A DNA stretch of 64,000 bases from Tritrichomonas musculus (GCA_039105265.1 JAPFFF010000012.1:2046001-2110000); one strand, 5' to 3'. Shown: positions 50,644-62,167, numbered from the stretch's first letter. Notes: generated from the letters alone by a model not told the origin. Numbers and translations are program-made.

Positions 50644-52830
50644 ATGACTGAAGAAGCCATTAAAGTCTATGCTCGTGTGAGACCCTGTCCAGATCCATCA
50701 AATGATTATGATGGTCTTACAATTGATGAACTTGATCCTGATAAACTTCGAATTGATTTTGAATCATCAACTAGCACAAACATCGAAAGCAATCAGCATT
50801 TTTTCAAATTTGATCACATTTTTTGGAAAGATTCATTGCAAGAAGATATTTTTCAGATTATCGCTCTTCCTCTTATAGATCATACTCTCGAAGGATATAA
50901 CTCAACTTTATTTGCCTATGGTCAAACAGGTAGTGGTAAAACTTTTACAATAACTGGAGATGGTACGCCTTCATGCATGGGAATTGTACCACGCGCTCTT
51001 TCATATGTTTATGATAAAATTCAAAACAGTCCAAAAGATTATTCAATTTCGATTTCGTATCTTGAAATATATAACAATAATGCATATGATCTTCTTACAA
51101 GAATTAATTCAAATCAACTAATGAGACTTGAAGATTTAACCAAGGTCACAATAGCTGAAAATGGCACTGAAACTTTTTTCAAAGATTTATCGATAGAACC
51201 GGCGCCAACTATTGATGAGGCCCATCGTCTTTTTTGGATTGGGGAATGCTCACGTGAAAAAGCTGCTACTGTAAATAATAAATATAGTTCTCGATCTCAT
51301 ACAATATTTACAATGTATTTTAAAACATCGGATGGGCTATCCTTTATAAATTCTCGTATTAATTTTGTCGATCTTGCTGGTTCAGAAAAATATGAATCGT
51401 TAAATACAGCAATTGACAAACGAAAACTTGAAGCTCGTCATATAAATAAAAGTTTGCATACATTACAGAATGTAATAATTGGTTTAAATCAGAAGAAAAA
51501 GCATATTCCGTTTCGTGATTCTTCTCTAACTCGTTTTTTGAAGGATTCATTGGTTGGAAATGTCAAAACTGCAATGATAGCCACAATTTCTTCCAACAAA
51601 AATCACATTCCTGAATCACTTAGCACATGCAGATTTTCTGAATCCGTAGCAGCGGTTACAACGATTACTCGTATTAATCAAACTGAAATGACTCAACAAG
51701 AAGTTATTTCAAAACTCCGTGAAGAAGTAACCAAACTTCGAAGTGAGTTATCACAAATTACGTATGCGAACAGTGGTAATTCAAGTAATTTTATTTCGCA
51801 AAAAGAAAAAGAAAGCCTGCAACAGCAAGTGACCGATTTTGTTGAAGACAAAGCTGACGAGCTAAGTGTATTTATTCCTCCTCATGTCCAATACTGTTTC
51901 CAAGCAATGAAAGATATGGTCCGCAATGGAAATTCGTCTGCACTTCGTATTTCACAGCTTCAGCAATATTTGATCGATACCCAGCGAACTGTCAATAATC
52001 TTGTATGTTATATCAAAACACCTCAGACCAAAGCAACTTTCAAAGCTTCTTCTTCATCTCCGAATTTGTTGGCATCATCTCAAGGTAGTGGTCTAATTCA
52101 ATCGTCTACATCAAATCTTTTAAATTCTCCATCTTCTGTATCAAATGCAAATGTTCGAATGATCTCAAAGGAAGAAGCTTATGTTGAATTTTTCAATTCG
52201 TACAAAAATAAAGAAACTTTGGATATGATGAAAGAAAAGATTGCAAAATGGTGCATTGAAGGTAAAAAGTTAAACAAAAAAGCCAAACATATTACCGTGA
52301 AAAAATTAAAGAAAGAAGATAAATTAAATAAAATCAAGGAAGCCATAAAATTCCTTACTGCGCAACTTCAAACAAGCAATGAATATGAGCAAAATAGCAA
52401 CACTCAAAACAATAAAGAAGGCTTTGGATTTGCACCTTCTACTGGTTTATTTGATGAAGAAGCAACAAGAAGAACAATTGAAGAAGCCAAAAAGTCAGAA
52501 AAAAGTATGATTCAAGAAATTGAATTAGCGAACGAAGATTTGGAACAAACTATGGCTGATTTAAATAGAAGAAAGCAAGATATTATGATATTAATGAAAG
52601 AATATAAACAAACAATCGCCCTAATGCAACAAGATTTCGAAAAATTCTGGATGTCAACTATTTTGAAGCATGAGAAGTCAAATAGTTCAGCAACTGTGAC
52701 ACCTGCGGATGCACTCTCATATTCAAATGCACAGCAAGCAGCAAATCAGAAGTTCCCAAGTAAAAAGAAAAAGTCATCAAAGAACCAATATGCAACAGCT
52801 AGACCAACTTCGCCACGAAAGCCAATATAA
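50644..52830 (+). CDS. Kinesin motor protein, possibly kinesin-9-like
   Basis: 728 residues. The motor domain is N-terminal (about 5-345): IKVYARVRPCP, P-loop GQTGSGKT (about residues 93-100), switch I NNKYSSRSHTIFTMYF, switch II NFVDLAGSEKY and HINKSLHTLQNVIIGL. Coiled coils follow at about 350-410 and 530-680, separated by a Ser-rich linker (about 465-510), with a basic Lys/Ser-rich tail. It moves on microtubules using ATP. The motor's GIVPRAL and RINFVDLAGSE wording recalls kinesin-9, a flagellar class, but I cannot fix the class. All catalytic motifs are intact. Confidence 0.95.
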   Translation: MTEEAIKVYARVRPCPDPSNDYDGLTIDELDPDKLRIDFESSTSTNIESNQHFFKFDHIFWKDSLQEDIFQIIALPLIDHTLEGYNSTLFAYGQTGSGKTFTITGDGTPSCMGIVPRALSYVYDKIQNSPKDYSISISYLEIYNNNAYDLLTRINSNQLMRLEDLTKVTIAENGTETFFKDLSIEPAPTIDEAHRLFWIGECSREKAATVNNKYSSRSHTIFTMYFKTSDGLSFINSRINFVDLAGSEKYESLNTAIDKRKLEARHINKSLHTLQNVIIGLNQKKKHIPFRDSSLTRFLKDSLVGNVKTAMIATISSNKNHIPESLSTCRFSESVAAVTTITRINQTEMTQQEVISKLREEVTKLRSELSQITYANSGNSSNFISQKEKESLQQQVTDFVEDKADELSVFIPPHVQYCFQAMKDMVRNGNSSALRISQLQQYLIDTQRTVNNLVCYIKTPQTKATFKASSSSPNLLASSQGSGLIQSSTSNLLNSPSSVSNANVRMISKEEAYVEFFNSYKNKETLDMMKEKIAKWCIEGKKLNKKAKHITVKKLKKEDKLNKIKEAIKFLTAQLQTSNEYEQNSNTQNNKEGFGFAPSTGLFDEEATRRTIEEAKKSEKSMIQEIELANEDLEQTMADLNRRKQDIMILMKEYKQTIALMQQDFEKFWMSTILKHEKSNSSATVTPADALSYSNAQQAANQKFPSKKKKSSKNQYATARPTSPRKPI

Positions 52831-53929
52831 TTGTTTTTATTTATTTTTATAATTGTTGAATTATTCAACGCAAATGTTTTTCATAAATGCTTTTTTTTTT
52901 ATTTTTCTCTCAAAAAAATTATCCTTATTATCCAAAAACCGCCAAAATGATAACTTTTCCGAGCCTAAATTACTGTTGCGTTATTTTACAGTAATAAGCA
53001 AATAATAGAGCAATTTGAAAATTTTCAAAAATTTTTAAAAATTTAAAAATTTTAAATTTTAATATTTTTTTCAATTGTGTTCTTTAGTTGAAAATCGTAT
53101 CATTCTCTTAATTATGATAAAAAAAAAAACTTGGATTTATTCATTTATAATTTTACTATTCTCAAAAAGTTCCATTTAATCATCATTCATTTTTATACAA
53201 ATAAAAACGATCTGAAGGTCAAATATATTTGACTTAAAAAGGCCAAAAAGTTCAATTTTACTAAGAAAAATTATTTTTATTCAAATTATTCAGAGTTTTT
53301 ATTTCTTGACATACAAATCCCATCAATTCAAAAAAGGAAAATTGACAGGGTAACATGATATACTTTTGCTTTTAAATTATTTTCTATTTTTTAATATATA
53401 TTTTAATTTGTAGTTTCAATATTTACTATTAGTTGTAAATATTATTCATTTTACTTGGAGATATTATCACAGAAAAAAGTGATCAAACCCCCTTAATAAA
53501 AAGAATTTTTAAAATATAGAAATGGTATTTGATCAATATTTCTTTATTTTTTAAAAATATATTTATACATTTTAAATATATAATATATTAATATATATAA
53601 TATATCAATGGTAACAATTAAATATTAAAAAATCATAAGATATTAGTAAAAATAGAAAGAAAAAAGTTATTAGAAATTTTTATTTAAAATTTTATTCTAT
53701 CAAATAACTGTAATTTTTCAACAGATTTAAATGTCATTATTAAGGGGCAATTACTATAAAACTCAAAAATGTTTGTATAAAAAATCATATTATCGAATAA
53801 AAATATTAAAAATATAAATAAATTTATAAATATATATTTAAATATTGAAGATATATCTTGTGTAAAAAGAAACAAAATTTGAATGTTCATCTTTCAATTT
53901 TTTTTTTTTTTTGATTTTTTATTTCGTGA
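52831..53929. other. AT-rich intergenic region
   Basis: 1.1 kb with no gene supported. ATTACTGT (52969-52976) and ACAGTAAT (52988-52995) form an 8-bp hairpin about 140 nt after the kinesin stop. The rest is low-complexity A/T. A 68-codon minus frame at 53684-53890 is F/I/N-rich and likely spurious. Confidence 0.5.
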
Positions 53930-55507
53930 ATGACATCATCAAACTCATTATACCAGCCAATTATGGTGAACCAATACCAATATTATGATAGTGGAATGTA
54001 TCCGGGGACAGTTATTGACAATCCTCAAGATGAATCTGAAACCCAAGATACATCAATTCAAGCAATTCCAGACATCCAGGTTGCACAAACGAGAATAGAT
54101 CAATGGTCGCAGATACAAAACGATGAATCAGAATATTCTTTACTTTGGAGTGATTCAAATAGTTTTGAACCAGAAACATTTAGTGATAATATTAATAAAA
54201 TACAACGTTGGAATAATATTGGGTGGGGAATCGCTTTTTTAATTAATCTATTTATAACGCTAGTTATAACATTTGTACTGATTGGCAAATATAAAGAACA
54301 TGAATATAATCCTTTGGATAAATATCAATCAAATACGGCATGGAAATGCCTTGGAATTTCTGTTGCTGTTTCTATTCTTGTAAATGTGATTCATCTTGTA
54401 TATGCATTATTTTTACCTGAACCATATATAAGAATTGGAATTTTCATTGGTGTTGTTTATTCTATTTTCTTTGTTGCAATTCCTAGCTTAGTTCATCACA
54501 ATTATATTTGTTTGCTATTTCCTCTATTAACTATTGTTGCAGCCATTTTTTTCTTTATTTTAGGTCAACGAAATGCAAAATTTTCAGCAGCTATTTTCAA
54601 ACAGTCTATCGTTCTAGTTCTTCGATATTATCAAATCATGCTTTTCTGGATTTTGATGACAATTCTTATTTCACTTATTAATCTTGCATTTTCATTCATT
54701 GTTTATTTAGTTCAAGCAAACAATTGGAGTAACTTTTTCTACATTTATGTTGTTTTTTCTTTTGCTTGGATCTCGCAAACAATTACTTATATATCGTTCA
54801 TGGTTGCTTCTGGACTTGCCGCTTCTTGGTACTTCTTAGAAAGGACTCCTTACTTCCCTCGACATCCAATTCTTTCATCTGCAAAAAGAGCTTTTACAAC
54901 GTCGTTTGGTTCTGCATCTCTTGCTGGACTAATCATGGCAATCATTCAAATGTTGGAGGTTATAGTAAGAGCACCTCCTGCCACAAATAACCAAATAGTT
55001 AACGCAATTATCCAAGTGTTAAAATGTATAGCGCAATGCATTTTGGCAATATTAAAAGGTTGCTTTATTAGAATTAATCAATTTGCATTATGTTATGTAT
55101 CGATTTACGGAGTCCCTTTTGGTGAGGGCGTAAGAAGATGGTTTGAATTGAGAACAAAGAAATTCGTGCAAGTTTTGGTAGCTGGAATCTCAATCGAGAG
55201 ATGTTTGCAATATAATATGATGATATTTGTAGCAGGTGGATCGTTCTTAAGTCTTGGATTAGGTTATTGGGTATTCGCCGAAGGTTCTGAAGGAAGAATC
55301 TTTTTGCCAACTTTTACTGCAATGGTTTCCTATATGATATTCGATATCATTAAAGGGCCATTGGTTGCAATTGCGGATACATTGATTATATGCTTTGCAG
55401 AAGCTCCACAGATGATGAAAACCTCAGCTTATGAATTGTATGAATGTTTCTTGGAAAGATATGGATCTGAGTTGTTAAATCAGAAATTAGAAAATGGAAA
55501 ATTCTAA
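53930..55507 (+). CDS. Choline transporter-like protein (CTL/SLC44, Pns1-like)
   Basis: 525 residues with a soluble N-terminal 100 residues, then about ten membrane helices. The conserved CTL half is clear: RNAKFSAAIFKQSIVLVLRY, a WISQTITYISFMVASGLAA-type helix followed by WYFLERTPYFPRHPILSSAK, IRINQFALCYVSIYG, and the terminal IADTLIICFAEAPQMM with AYELYECFLERYG. CTL proteins are plasma-membrane or organellar transporters linked to choline or ethanolamine uptake; substrate here is unknown. An alternative start exists at Met12. It is followed by the coiled-coil gene on the same strand. Confidence 0.88.
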   Translation: MTSSNSLYQPIMVNQYQYYDSGMYPGTVIDNPQDESETQDTSIQAIPDIQVAQTRIDQWSQIQNDESEYSLLWSDSNSFEPETFSDNINKIQRWNNIGWGIAFLINLFITLVITFVLIGKYKEHEYNPLDKYQSNTAWKCLGISVAVSILVNVIHLVYALFLPEPYIRIGIFIGVVYSIFFVAIPSLVHHNYICLLFPLLTIVAAIFFFILGQRNAKFSAAIFKQSIVLVLRYYQIMLFWILMTILISLINLAFSFIVYLVQANNWSNFFYIYVVFSFAWISQTITYISFMVASGLAASWYFLERTPYFPRHPILSSAKRAFTTSFGSASLAGLIMAIIQMLEVIVRAPPATNNQIVNAIIQVLKCIAQCILAILKGCFIRINQFALCYVSIYGVPFGEGVRRWFELRTKKFVQVLVAGISIERCLQYNMMIFVAGGSFLSLGLGYWVFAEGSEGRIFLPTFTAMVSYMIFDIIKGPLVAIADTLIICFAEAPQMMKTSAYELYECFLERYGSELLNQKLENGKF

Positions 55508-55868
55508 AAGTGTTATTTGAATTATAATATAACATTTTGTCTTCATTTTGTTATTCGGCATTTCAAAATTCTCAAGCAACAATTTAGAAAAATACACAGG
55601 ATATGATCTTACCTATAACAGATTCAATTAAATTCTATTCTCTCCTGATGTCCTATTATTAGTTTGTTCAATCCTTTTTATAATGAAAATGTAAATTTTC
55701 CTCCAAATAATTATCGTAGATCTTTTTACAATTTTCATAAATTAAAATCAAATTTCTTAGTGTATATTGAAAAAGTTCATTTATTTTAAAATAAACGGAT
55801 GTTTATTTTAAAATCATTCTAAAAGTATTGAAATTTATTTTTAATCTCTAAATTTCTTTTATTCCTCA
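55508..55868. other. Intergenic region, tandem genes
   Basis: 360 bp of A/T-rich DNA between the CTL and coiled-coil genes. No repeats or clear initiator seen. Confidence 0.45.
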
Positions 55869-58800
55869 ATGGAGAAATATATCCCTTCTTCTTTAGGAAG
55901 GTCACGTCAAACCTCTCCATCGAAGCCTTTTTCCGATCCGCGTACTAAACAACTTCGTGATACATTAGCGCATTTACGTGAAGAAAATCAAAACTACCAA
56001 AAAGAAAAACGAATTTTAAATCAAAGTATTAAAGAAATTTCTACCGATAATCAAAAACTCGAATTAGCAATCGCCGATCGTTTAAAAGAAATAGAAAAAT
56101 TAAAAAGAAATAATAAATTAGTCGAAAATGAATTAAAAAGTATCCAAAGTAATAATATCAAAGAAAAAGCTGATTATGAAGATTCAGAAAAATCGTATAA
56201 TGAAAAAAAAGAAGATAAACGAAGTGTCACTAATATTTCAAGGAGATTAAATGTTTTTCGAGAAATGGCCACTAATTACAAGTCAGCTAACAGAAAACTT
56301 GAGAAAATCAAAGATATACAAAAATACGAAAATTTATTTCATCGATTAATTAAAATTAATCAAGAATTAACAAATCAAGCACAGATTTTATTAAATGGAA
56401 ATAAGAATTCTAATTTTGCGGTTTCTTATTGTCGGAGTCCAGCTCAAGCAAGATCAAATAATAGTTATAGAATAGATTCATCTCTTAATAAAAGTAACTG
56501 CAATAAAGTCGAAAATACTGAAGATATTTTTTTCAACATTGACGATTCTTCTCGGCGTTCAAGCAGTCGCTCACCTACATCAAATACTCTAAAAAAGAAA
56601 TCAATCTCTAATATTTATATTGGCCTCTTAACTGGTTTAGGTCAAAAGTTAAAGCAAAATTATAGAGTCATTCAAGCAATCCCAAAGAGTTCCAATTTTC
56701 TGACATCGACAGGTGTAACTTCTCATTCATCATTACGCCCATCGTTTTTCAATCAAGATAACAACTCCACAACAAGTCCAAAATCACAAATGAACTTTGG
56801 ATCTTTTCTGTTCAAATGTAATGACAATATTAATGATGATTTTAACTTTGGTATCAATGATGAACGGTATACCAAAGCAAACATTGACAAGCTTATTCGT
56901 GACAAAGAAAGGGAATTAAGAATGAATTACGATTTTCGCGATTTGGAAATACTCATACAAAGATTCGAAAGGTTTAAAGAAGGCAACCAAAAGAGGGCCT
57001 TAGCTCGCGCTAAAAAAAATAAAGCCCAACTAAGAATGGCAGGAAAAGTGAATGATGTCAATATAAATGAAAATGAAATAGATAATGATAAAGTGCATGC
57101 CGATTTGAACGATTACTACTCTGAAGAAAACGAAGCTAATCCGCCTATAAAAGATGATAAGACTAAAATAGTAAATAATAAAAAGATAGTTTTTGATAAT
57201 ACACATAATACTCCAGATTGCAATAGCAAAAACGTAAGCGAAAGTTCCAAAAGGCAAATAAGATTTTCTACAGATCGTACAGTTTCAAGCCCAACAATAG
57301 CAAGCAATAATTCTAGTTCTAAAAAAAACATTTTTAATAATCCTTCTGTTCCTTTAAAAAAGCAATTATTAAAGAAAAATTCCCCAAAACTTGAAAAGGA
57401 TAAACCTGCTCAAATTATTAATGAATGTCGAAACATATTGCAAAACTTATCTTCCAAGCCTCCACCAGATTCTACCAATTTTCCACCAACTATGGAAATT
57501 TCATTACAAGGTGATTCCTCTGGTGATGCATCAGTAGATTTACAATCTATAGTTCAAAACATTGCACAGGTAGTTTCGGGTATGCAAGTTTCAAACGTGC
57601 CTGAAAATGATAACCAACCGACAAACGCAGATGAACCAAGCACGCCAACAGCTACAACAAAAAGTGAAACTGATGAAGCAGAAACTGATGCTGTTAAATC
57701 GCCTAAATTTTTATTATCACCTTCTCAAAACGAAAGTGATGGTCCTTTAATATCAATGACGTCTGGTACTCGGCCTCCTCAAGAACAACCTGAAAAAATG
57801 CAGCAATTAACGCTCGAAATTGAGGAAGAAGAAGAGGATGTTGAAAATGAGCCAGAAAAAGATATTCATACCACAGATACGAAAGGAAAATCTGATGACA
57901 AAGAAAAAATTAAGGAAGCTAATGAAAATAACAGTGATGATGACAAGTTTAAAATTGAAGATAGCGACGATGATATTATCACTATTGATTCTAAAAGTAG
58001 CAATAAAGATAAAGAAAGCAACGCTGAAAAGATTGATGATATGAATAAAAGTAGCAGCGATATAAGGCTTGATGATACTGATGATAGTATCCCAAATGTT
58101 AATTCAATTACTGTGAAGAATGATGATATAAATAAAAGTAGCAGCGATATAAAACTTGATGATATTGATGACAGTACTTCAAATGTTAATTCATCTGTTA
58201 GAAAGAATAGTAGCATTAAAGTTAGCAGTAGCGACCTAAAAATTGAAGATACAGAAGATAGCAGCCCCCTCTCTAAGTTAACTGATAATACAAGTGATAT
58301 CAAAAGCCAAAACAACAATGAAAATACAGAAAATAATGATGAAAACACAGAAAATAATGATGAAAACACAGAAAATAATGATGAAAACACAGAAAATAAT
58401 GATGAAAACACAGAAAATAATGATGAAAATACAGAAAACAATAATGAAAATACAGAAAACAATAATGAAAATAACGAAGATGAAAATAAAAATGGCGAAG
58501 ATATCAATGATAATATTGATAAAGATAATGAAGATGAAAATAACGATGAAATAAATAACCAGATTGTCACCAATGATGACGAAAACAGCAAAAATGTCAA
58601 AGAAAACAGTAATGAAGAAAATAATGATGATAGTAAAATGGGAAGTGATCATTCAATTGGTGGTGCAAGTTTTAGAGCTCGTTTAAGCAGCTCAAGAGTC
58701 ACACCAACAAGTGCGCCACTAAACATTGAAGAAGAAGAATCTGAATATGACGATGAGCCTATGTTATTTACTCCAAGGCCACCAGAAGAGGAGCCAAAGC

Positions 58801-60407
58801 CCATGAATGAAAGTCCACCACCAAAAATAGGCCGCAGAGTTGTTATTGCAACTCCATCACCAAAATCAGAACCAAAAGTTGATGATACAACTCCATCGCC
58901 CCAAAAAGTTCCCGAAGACAAAAATTATTCAGATGATGAAGATGACGAAATAAACGCTGGTAATGAAAGTTATCCCGGCTACAACCAATTAAAATCAGGT
59001 GGTAAGTTTTCCTTTTCACAACATTGTTTCAAGAACAGCATGGCAACTCGAATATCACGAGCATCTCTAATTGCAAGTGTCAACGATCTTAATTGTCAAG
59101 TTGAAAGACTTCGAGGTGAGATTCAAATGCTTGAAAATAAGCTTCAATTGAACGATTTTGAAAGAGGAATTGAAGCTGAAAATAAAAGAAGACAGCAATT
59201 GAATGAAGAATATGAAATGGAGCAAGAACGAAAGAAACAAAGAGAAATAGAATTGAAGAATAAACGATACACAATTTTCAGAAACGTTGACAATTATTAC
59301 ATTGGTATGAAACGTGATGAACTCAATTTCAATCAATTTAAGAAAGATCAGGCGAGTAATAAAAGAAAGAAAAGCACAGCAACAGAAAACGACAATATTA
59401 AACAATCTGGTGGAAATAACATTGATATTTTCTATGATAATCAAAACGATGTCAATAATGATATTATCGATAATGACTATTACATTGATTATGTCAATTA
59501 CGTTAGAAATGACGCAGCTGTCAATTTTGATCTTAAATCAACACAGACTTCTGTAACTAAACAAGATATTGAGAAGATTGAAAAAATTCAAAATCTTGGA
59601 TTACAGCTTTTAAAAATTAATCAAGAGAACGATCGATTACGGAAAAAATATGAAATTGAGAAGAAGAAATCAAAAGCTGCATCATATATTGAAGTTGCTA
59701 ATAAATTAAAAAGTTCTATCGAGAATAGAAGGCAGATAATGCGTGATGGAGTATTTGAATCAATCAAATATCGGGACCATTTGGATAAATTACAAACCAA
59801 GTTAAATGATGAAATTTCAAAGAATGAGTTGATTCGTGAAAAAACCGAAAGAATTCTCCAGAGGCCAAAACAAAGTGTAACTGCAATGGTTAGAACAATT
59901 AATGACTTAAAATCAGCTGAAAGTGCAATCAAACGAAAAATGAACTCTCTTCGAATTGAGGAAGAAAATATTGATTCAAAATTGAGTGAAATACAACAAA
60001 TTCGTAATGATGATGAAATTATTGAGAAAAAACAAGAAATTAAAGCACTGAAAAACAATTTCAAAAGAAATAGTGAAGATAATTTGTCACCTGTTGTTGA
60101 ATTGGGTGAAATTGAACGTTTCAAAAAAATGCTCGACAAAACAAATAAGAAAATAATTCTGTTAAAACAATCCGAAGTTGATTTTGATTCGAAAATTAAT
60201 AATGATTTGAATGAATTGTATAAATTGGCATCTGGAGTTCCTTCAAAATATTTCAAATCATCTGGTGCTAATCAAAATGGGAATATTGTTTCTTCTTTGT
60301 CTTCAAATTCAAATGCAAATGCGGCAAGTGATAGTAATAATTTGATATTCATGCCACCTATCGTGTCCCAATTCGATCAACAAAACTATTCACTGAACAT
60401 TATTTAG
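55869..60407 (+). CDS. Large coiled-coil protein with acidic repeat region (1512 aa)
   Basis: No family recognised. Residues about 25-110 and 135-180 are heptad-rich coiled coil, followed by a Ser-rich region. Residues about 560-1020 are very acidic and disordered, including seven tandem ENTENND-type units (about residues 818-866). Residues about 1060-1150 and 1230-1470 form long coiled coils (VNDLNCQVERLRGEIQMLE and others). The layout fits a cytoskeletal or basal-body filament component, but that is inference. The reading frame is open throughout, so the repeats expand in whole codons. Confidence 0.8.
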   Translation: MEKYIPSSLGRSRQTSPSKPFSDPRTKQLRDTLAHLREENQNYQKEKRILNQSIKEISTDNQKLELAIADRLKEIEKLKRNNKLVENELKSIQSNNIKEKADYEDSEKSYNEKKEDKRSVTNISRRLNVFREMATNYKSANRKLEKIKDIQKYENLFHRLIKINQELTNQAQILLNGNKNSNFAVSYCRSPAQARSNNSYRIDSSLNKSNCNKVENTEDIFFNIDDSSRRSSSRSPTSNTLKKKSISNIYIGLLTGLGQKLKQNYRVIQAIPKSSNFLTSTGVTSHSSLRPSFFNQDNNSTTSPKSQMNFGSFLFKCNDNINDDFNFGINDERYTKANIDKLIRDKERELRMNYDFRDLEILIQRFERFKEGNQKRALARAKKNKAQLRMAGKVNDVNINENEIDNDKVHADLNDYYSEENEANPPIKDDKTKIVNNKKIVFDNTHNTPDCNSKNVSESSKRQIRFSTDRTVSSPTIASNNSSSKKNIFNNPSVPLKKQLLKKNSPKLEKDKPAQIINECRNILQNLSSKPPPDSTNFPPTMEISLQGDSSGDASVDLQSIVQNIAQVVSGMQVSNVPENDNQPTNADEPSTPTATTKSETDEAETDAVKSPKFLLSPSQNESDGPLISMTSGTRPPQEQPEKMQQLTLEIEEEEEDVENEPEKDIHTTDTKGKSDDKEKIKEANENNSDDDKFKIEDSDDDIITIDSKSSNKDKESNAEKIDDMNKSSSDIRLDDTDDSIPNVNSITVKNDDINKSSSDIKLDDIDDSTSNVNSSVRKNSSIKVSSSDLKIEDTEDSSPLSKLTDNTSDIKSQNNNENTENNDENTENNDENTENNDENTENNDENTENNDENTENNNENTENNNENNEDENKNGEDINDNIDKDNEDENNDEINNQIVTNDDENSKNVKENSNEENNDDSKMGSDHSIGGASFRARLSSSRVTPTSAPLNIEEEESEYDDEPMLFTPRPPEEEPKPMNESPPPKIGRRVVIATPSPKSEPKVDDTTPSPQKVPEDKNYSDDEDDEINAGNESYPGYNQLKSGGKFSFSQHCFKNSMATRISRASLIASVNDLNCQVERLRGEIQMLENKLQLNDFERGIEAENKRRQQLNEEYEMEQERKKQREIELKNKRYTIFRNVDNYYIGMKRDELNFNQFKKDQASNKRKKSTATENDNIKQSGGNNIDIFYDNQNDVNNDIIDNDYYIDYVNYVRNDAAVNFDLKSTQTSVTKQDIEKIEKIQNLGLQLLKINQENDRLRKKYEIEKKKSKAASYIEVANKLKSSIENRRQIMRDGVFESIKYRDHLDKLQTKLNDEISKNELIREKTERILQRPKQSVTAMVRTINDLKSAESAIKRKMNSLRIEEENIDSKLSEIQQIRNDDEIIEKKQEIKALKNNFKRNSEDNLSPVVELGEIERFKKMLDKTNKKIILLKQSEVDFDSKINNDLNELYKLASGVPSKYFKSSGANQNGNIVSSLSSNSNANAASDSNNLIFMPPIVSQFDQQNYSLNII
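58320..58466 (+). repeat. 21-bp in-frame tandem repeat, seven copies
   Basis: Unit GAAAACACAGAAAATAATGA plus T, encoding ENTENND/ENTENNN. The central copies are identical at the DNA level, suggesting recent expansion or homogenisation. Confidence 0.92.
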
Positions 60408-60871
60408 TTTTTATATTATATTTTATTGATTTTTGATAAATTGTTTCCATGAATTATAATCAATTTATTTTTATTTTTTATATCTATAGATATTTTAACA
60501 TTTTACTAATTAATAGAAAAAAAAATGTTTTATGTTAGTATTATATGAATATCTTAAGATTAACAAATTTAATGATTTCCAATTTGAATCCTTTATGGAT
60601 TTATTAAATTTAGGGTATGAATAATTGTTATATTTTGTTATTTTGGTTACTGTCCTAAATTAAAATTAACATAATTCTTTATATTTGAAATCTGGCATAT
60701 TATGATAAAATTATAAAAAAGATACTATTGGTATATTACGATTTAACTTTTCTCATTAAAATAATTATAATAAAATAAGTGGATTCTAACAATAAGAAAG
60801 TGATAAATTATTTAGATAGTAAATATGTTGAAAATATTTATACAAAAATAAAATAATTGAACTCAGTTCAT
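60408..60871. other. Convergent intergenic region
   Basis: 464 bp of A/T-rich DNA between two convergent genes. Nothing further is seen. Confidence 0.45.
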
Positions 60872-62167
60872 TTAAGCTTCTAGAACACCATTATCTTGAT
60901 ATTCGTTAGTTAATCCTTTTGTGAATAAATGGCTTTTATCGGTTTCTTCATCTGTATCATATTGGCCATATGCCATTATTAATGTATATAAGGTGAGAGT
61001 TGCTATTGGAAAAACATTTTTAGCTATAGTCAAAGTGAAAATTGTTTCTAAATTAGTCAAAATAACGTATAATATGAATGAAATTATTCCATAAAGATTA
61101 GCGACTAAATAATAATTGAATCTACAACTATGAGAATCTTTTTTAATTCTGGAAAAACAGTAGATCCAAATTACTAATATAAAGCAGAATACAGATATAA
61201 ATAGTGAGTAATAAAAATGTGGAATATTTTCAAATGAAATGGAATCTGGCTTTGGGTAAATATACTTATTATCCTTAATTAACCAAAAGATTGTAAATGA
61301 AATAAATATGAAATATGGAAAGAGAAGATAATTTATCGGACTGTCAACAGAATCTTCAATAATGTAAATGTAAATAGACATCGAGTAAAAGAGTACATAA
61401 CCATAAAAAATATTTTTGAATACATTTTCAACATAATAACTTTTGGATGAATCAAAAACATAGGAAAAAGGGAATAAATAAAGAAAAGCTAAAGACATTA
61501 AAATGATGGTAAAGTTTTGTATGGATTCTTGTTTAAATGGATTGCTTAGATATACTTTTTTCCCGAGAATAGCAAAATATATAATAATACAAAAAATAAA
61601 GCATATTCTAACCCTTTGAATATAAGTGATTGAAAACGGATTACAGAAATTCCATATAATAGTTATCGATCTTACTGGTGGTTCCTTATCAAAATTGATG
61701 CTAAGAATTGCATATAAAAAATCGATATTTGTTGTACTATATAATGTCAAGGGTTGAGATTTTTGATCAGACACACTAATAGTCTGATCAAATTGGCCTT
61801 TATTTGTGGTGATTGTGACAGATGGCAAGAATTCTGAAGTACTTGAAGATGAATTTATAAAGTCATTGAACTGAATTATAAGCTGAAGGAAACGATTTTT
61901 TGGAGACAATGATTCCACAGATGACTTGATCGTAATCGGATTAGTGAATTCATTTTTTAATAGATTTTCGTTTTGTACAATAGAATGAACCATAGGAGGA
62001 ACAAAAAATGATAAACCCAATGATAATATAAAAAAAATAATTGGAATTACAATAGAAAATCCACAAATCGAAAAAAGTGGTAAATCTGCAACTAACAAAT
62101 CTTTGTTTTCATAATCTTCAACTTCAACATCTTTGAAATTAGATTCATCTAAAAAATCATCACTCAT
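60872..62167 (-). CDS. Multi-pass membrane protein, Wntless/TMEM181-like layout
   Basis: 431 residues. A short acidic cytosolic start is followed by TM1 at about residues 33-58, a luminal, probably beta-rich domain at about 60-185, then about seven more TM helices (from RICFIFCIIIYFAIL to the last near residue 400) and an acidic tail. One TM, a luminal beta domain and a 7-TM bundle match the layout of the GOST/Wntless-TMEM181 group, which works in secretory trafficking. FLQLIIQF in the luminal part and the PPVRSITIIWNF run into TM2 are suggestive. Sequence similarity is weak, so an unrelated 8-TM protein remains possible. Confidence 0.6.
   Translation of the reverse strand: MSDDFLDESNFKDVEVEDYENKDLLVADLPLFSICGFSIVIPIIFFILSLGLSFFVPPMVHSIVQNENLLKNEFTNPITIKSSVESLSPKNRFLQLIIQFNDFINSSSSTSEFLPSVTITTNKGQFDQTISVSDQKSQPLTLYSTTNIDFLYAILSINFDKEPPVRSITIIWNFCNPFSITYIQRVRICFIFCIIIYFAILGKKVYLSNPFKQESIQNFTIILMSLAFLYLFPFSYVFDSSKSYYVENVFKNIFYGYVLFYSMSIYIYIIEDSVDSPINYLLFPYFIFISFTIFWLIKDNKYIYPKPDSISFENIPHFYYSLFISVFCFILVIWIYCFSRIKKDSHSCRFNYYLVANLYGIISFILYVILTNLETIFTLTIAKNVFPIATLTLYTLIMAYGQYDTDEETDKSHLFTKGLTNEYQDNGVLEA

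Noticed and set aside
57866-58600. 244-codon minus-strand ORF
   Set aside because: It is the antisense shadow of the acidic repeat region of the coiled-coil gene and reads as repeated LFSVFSS.
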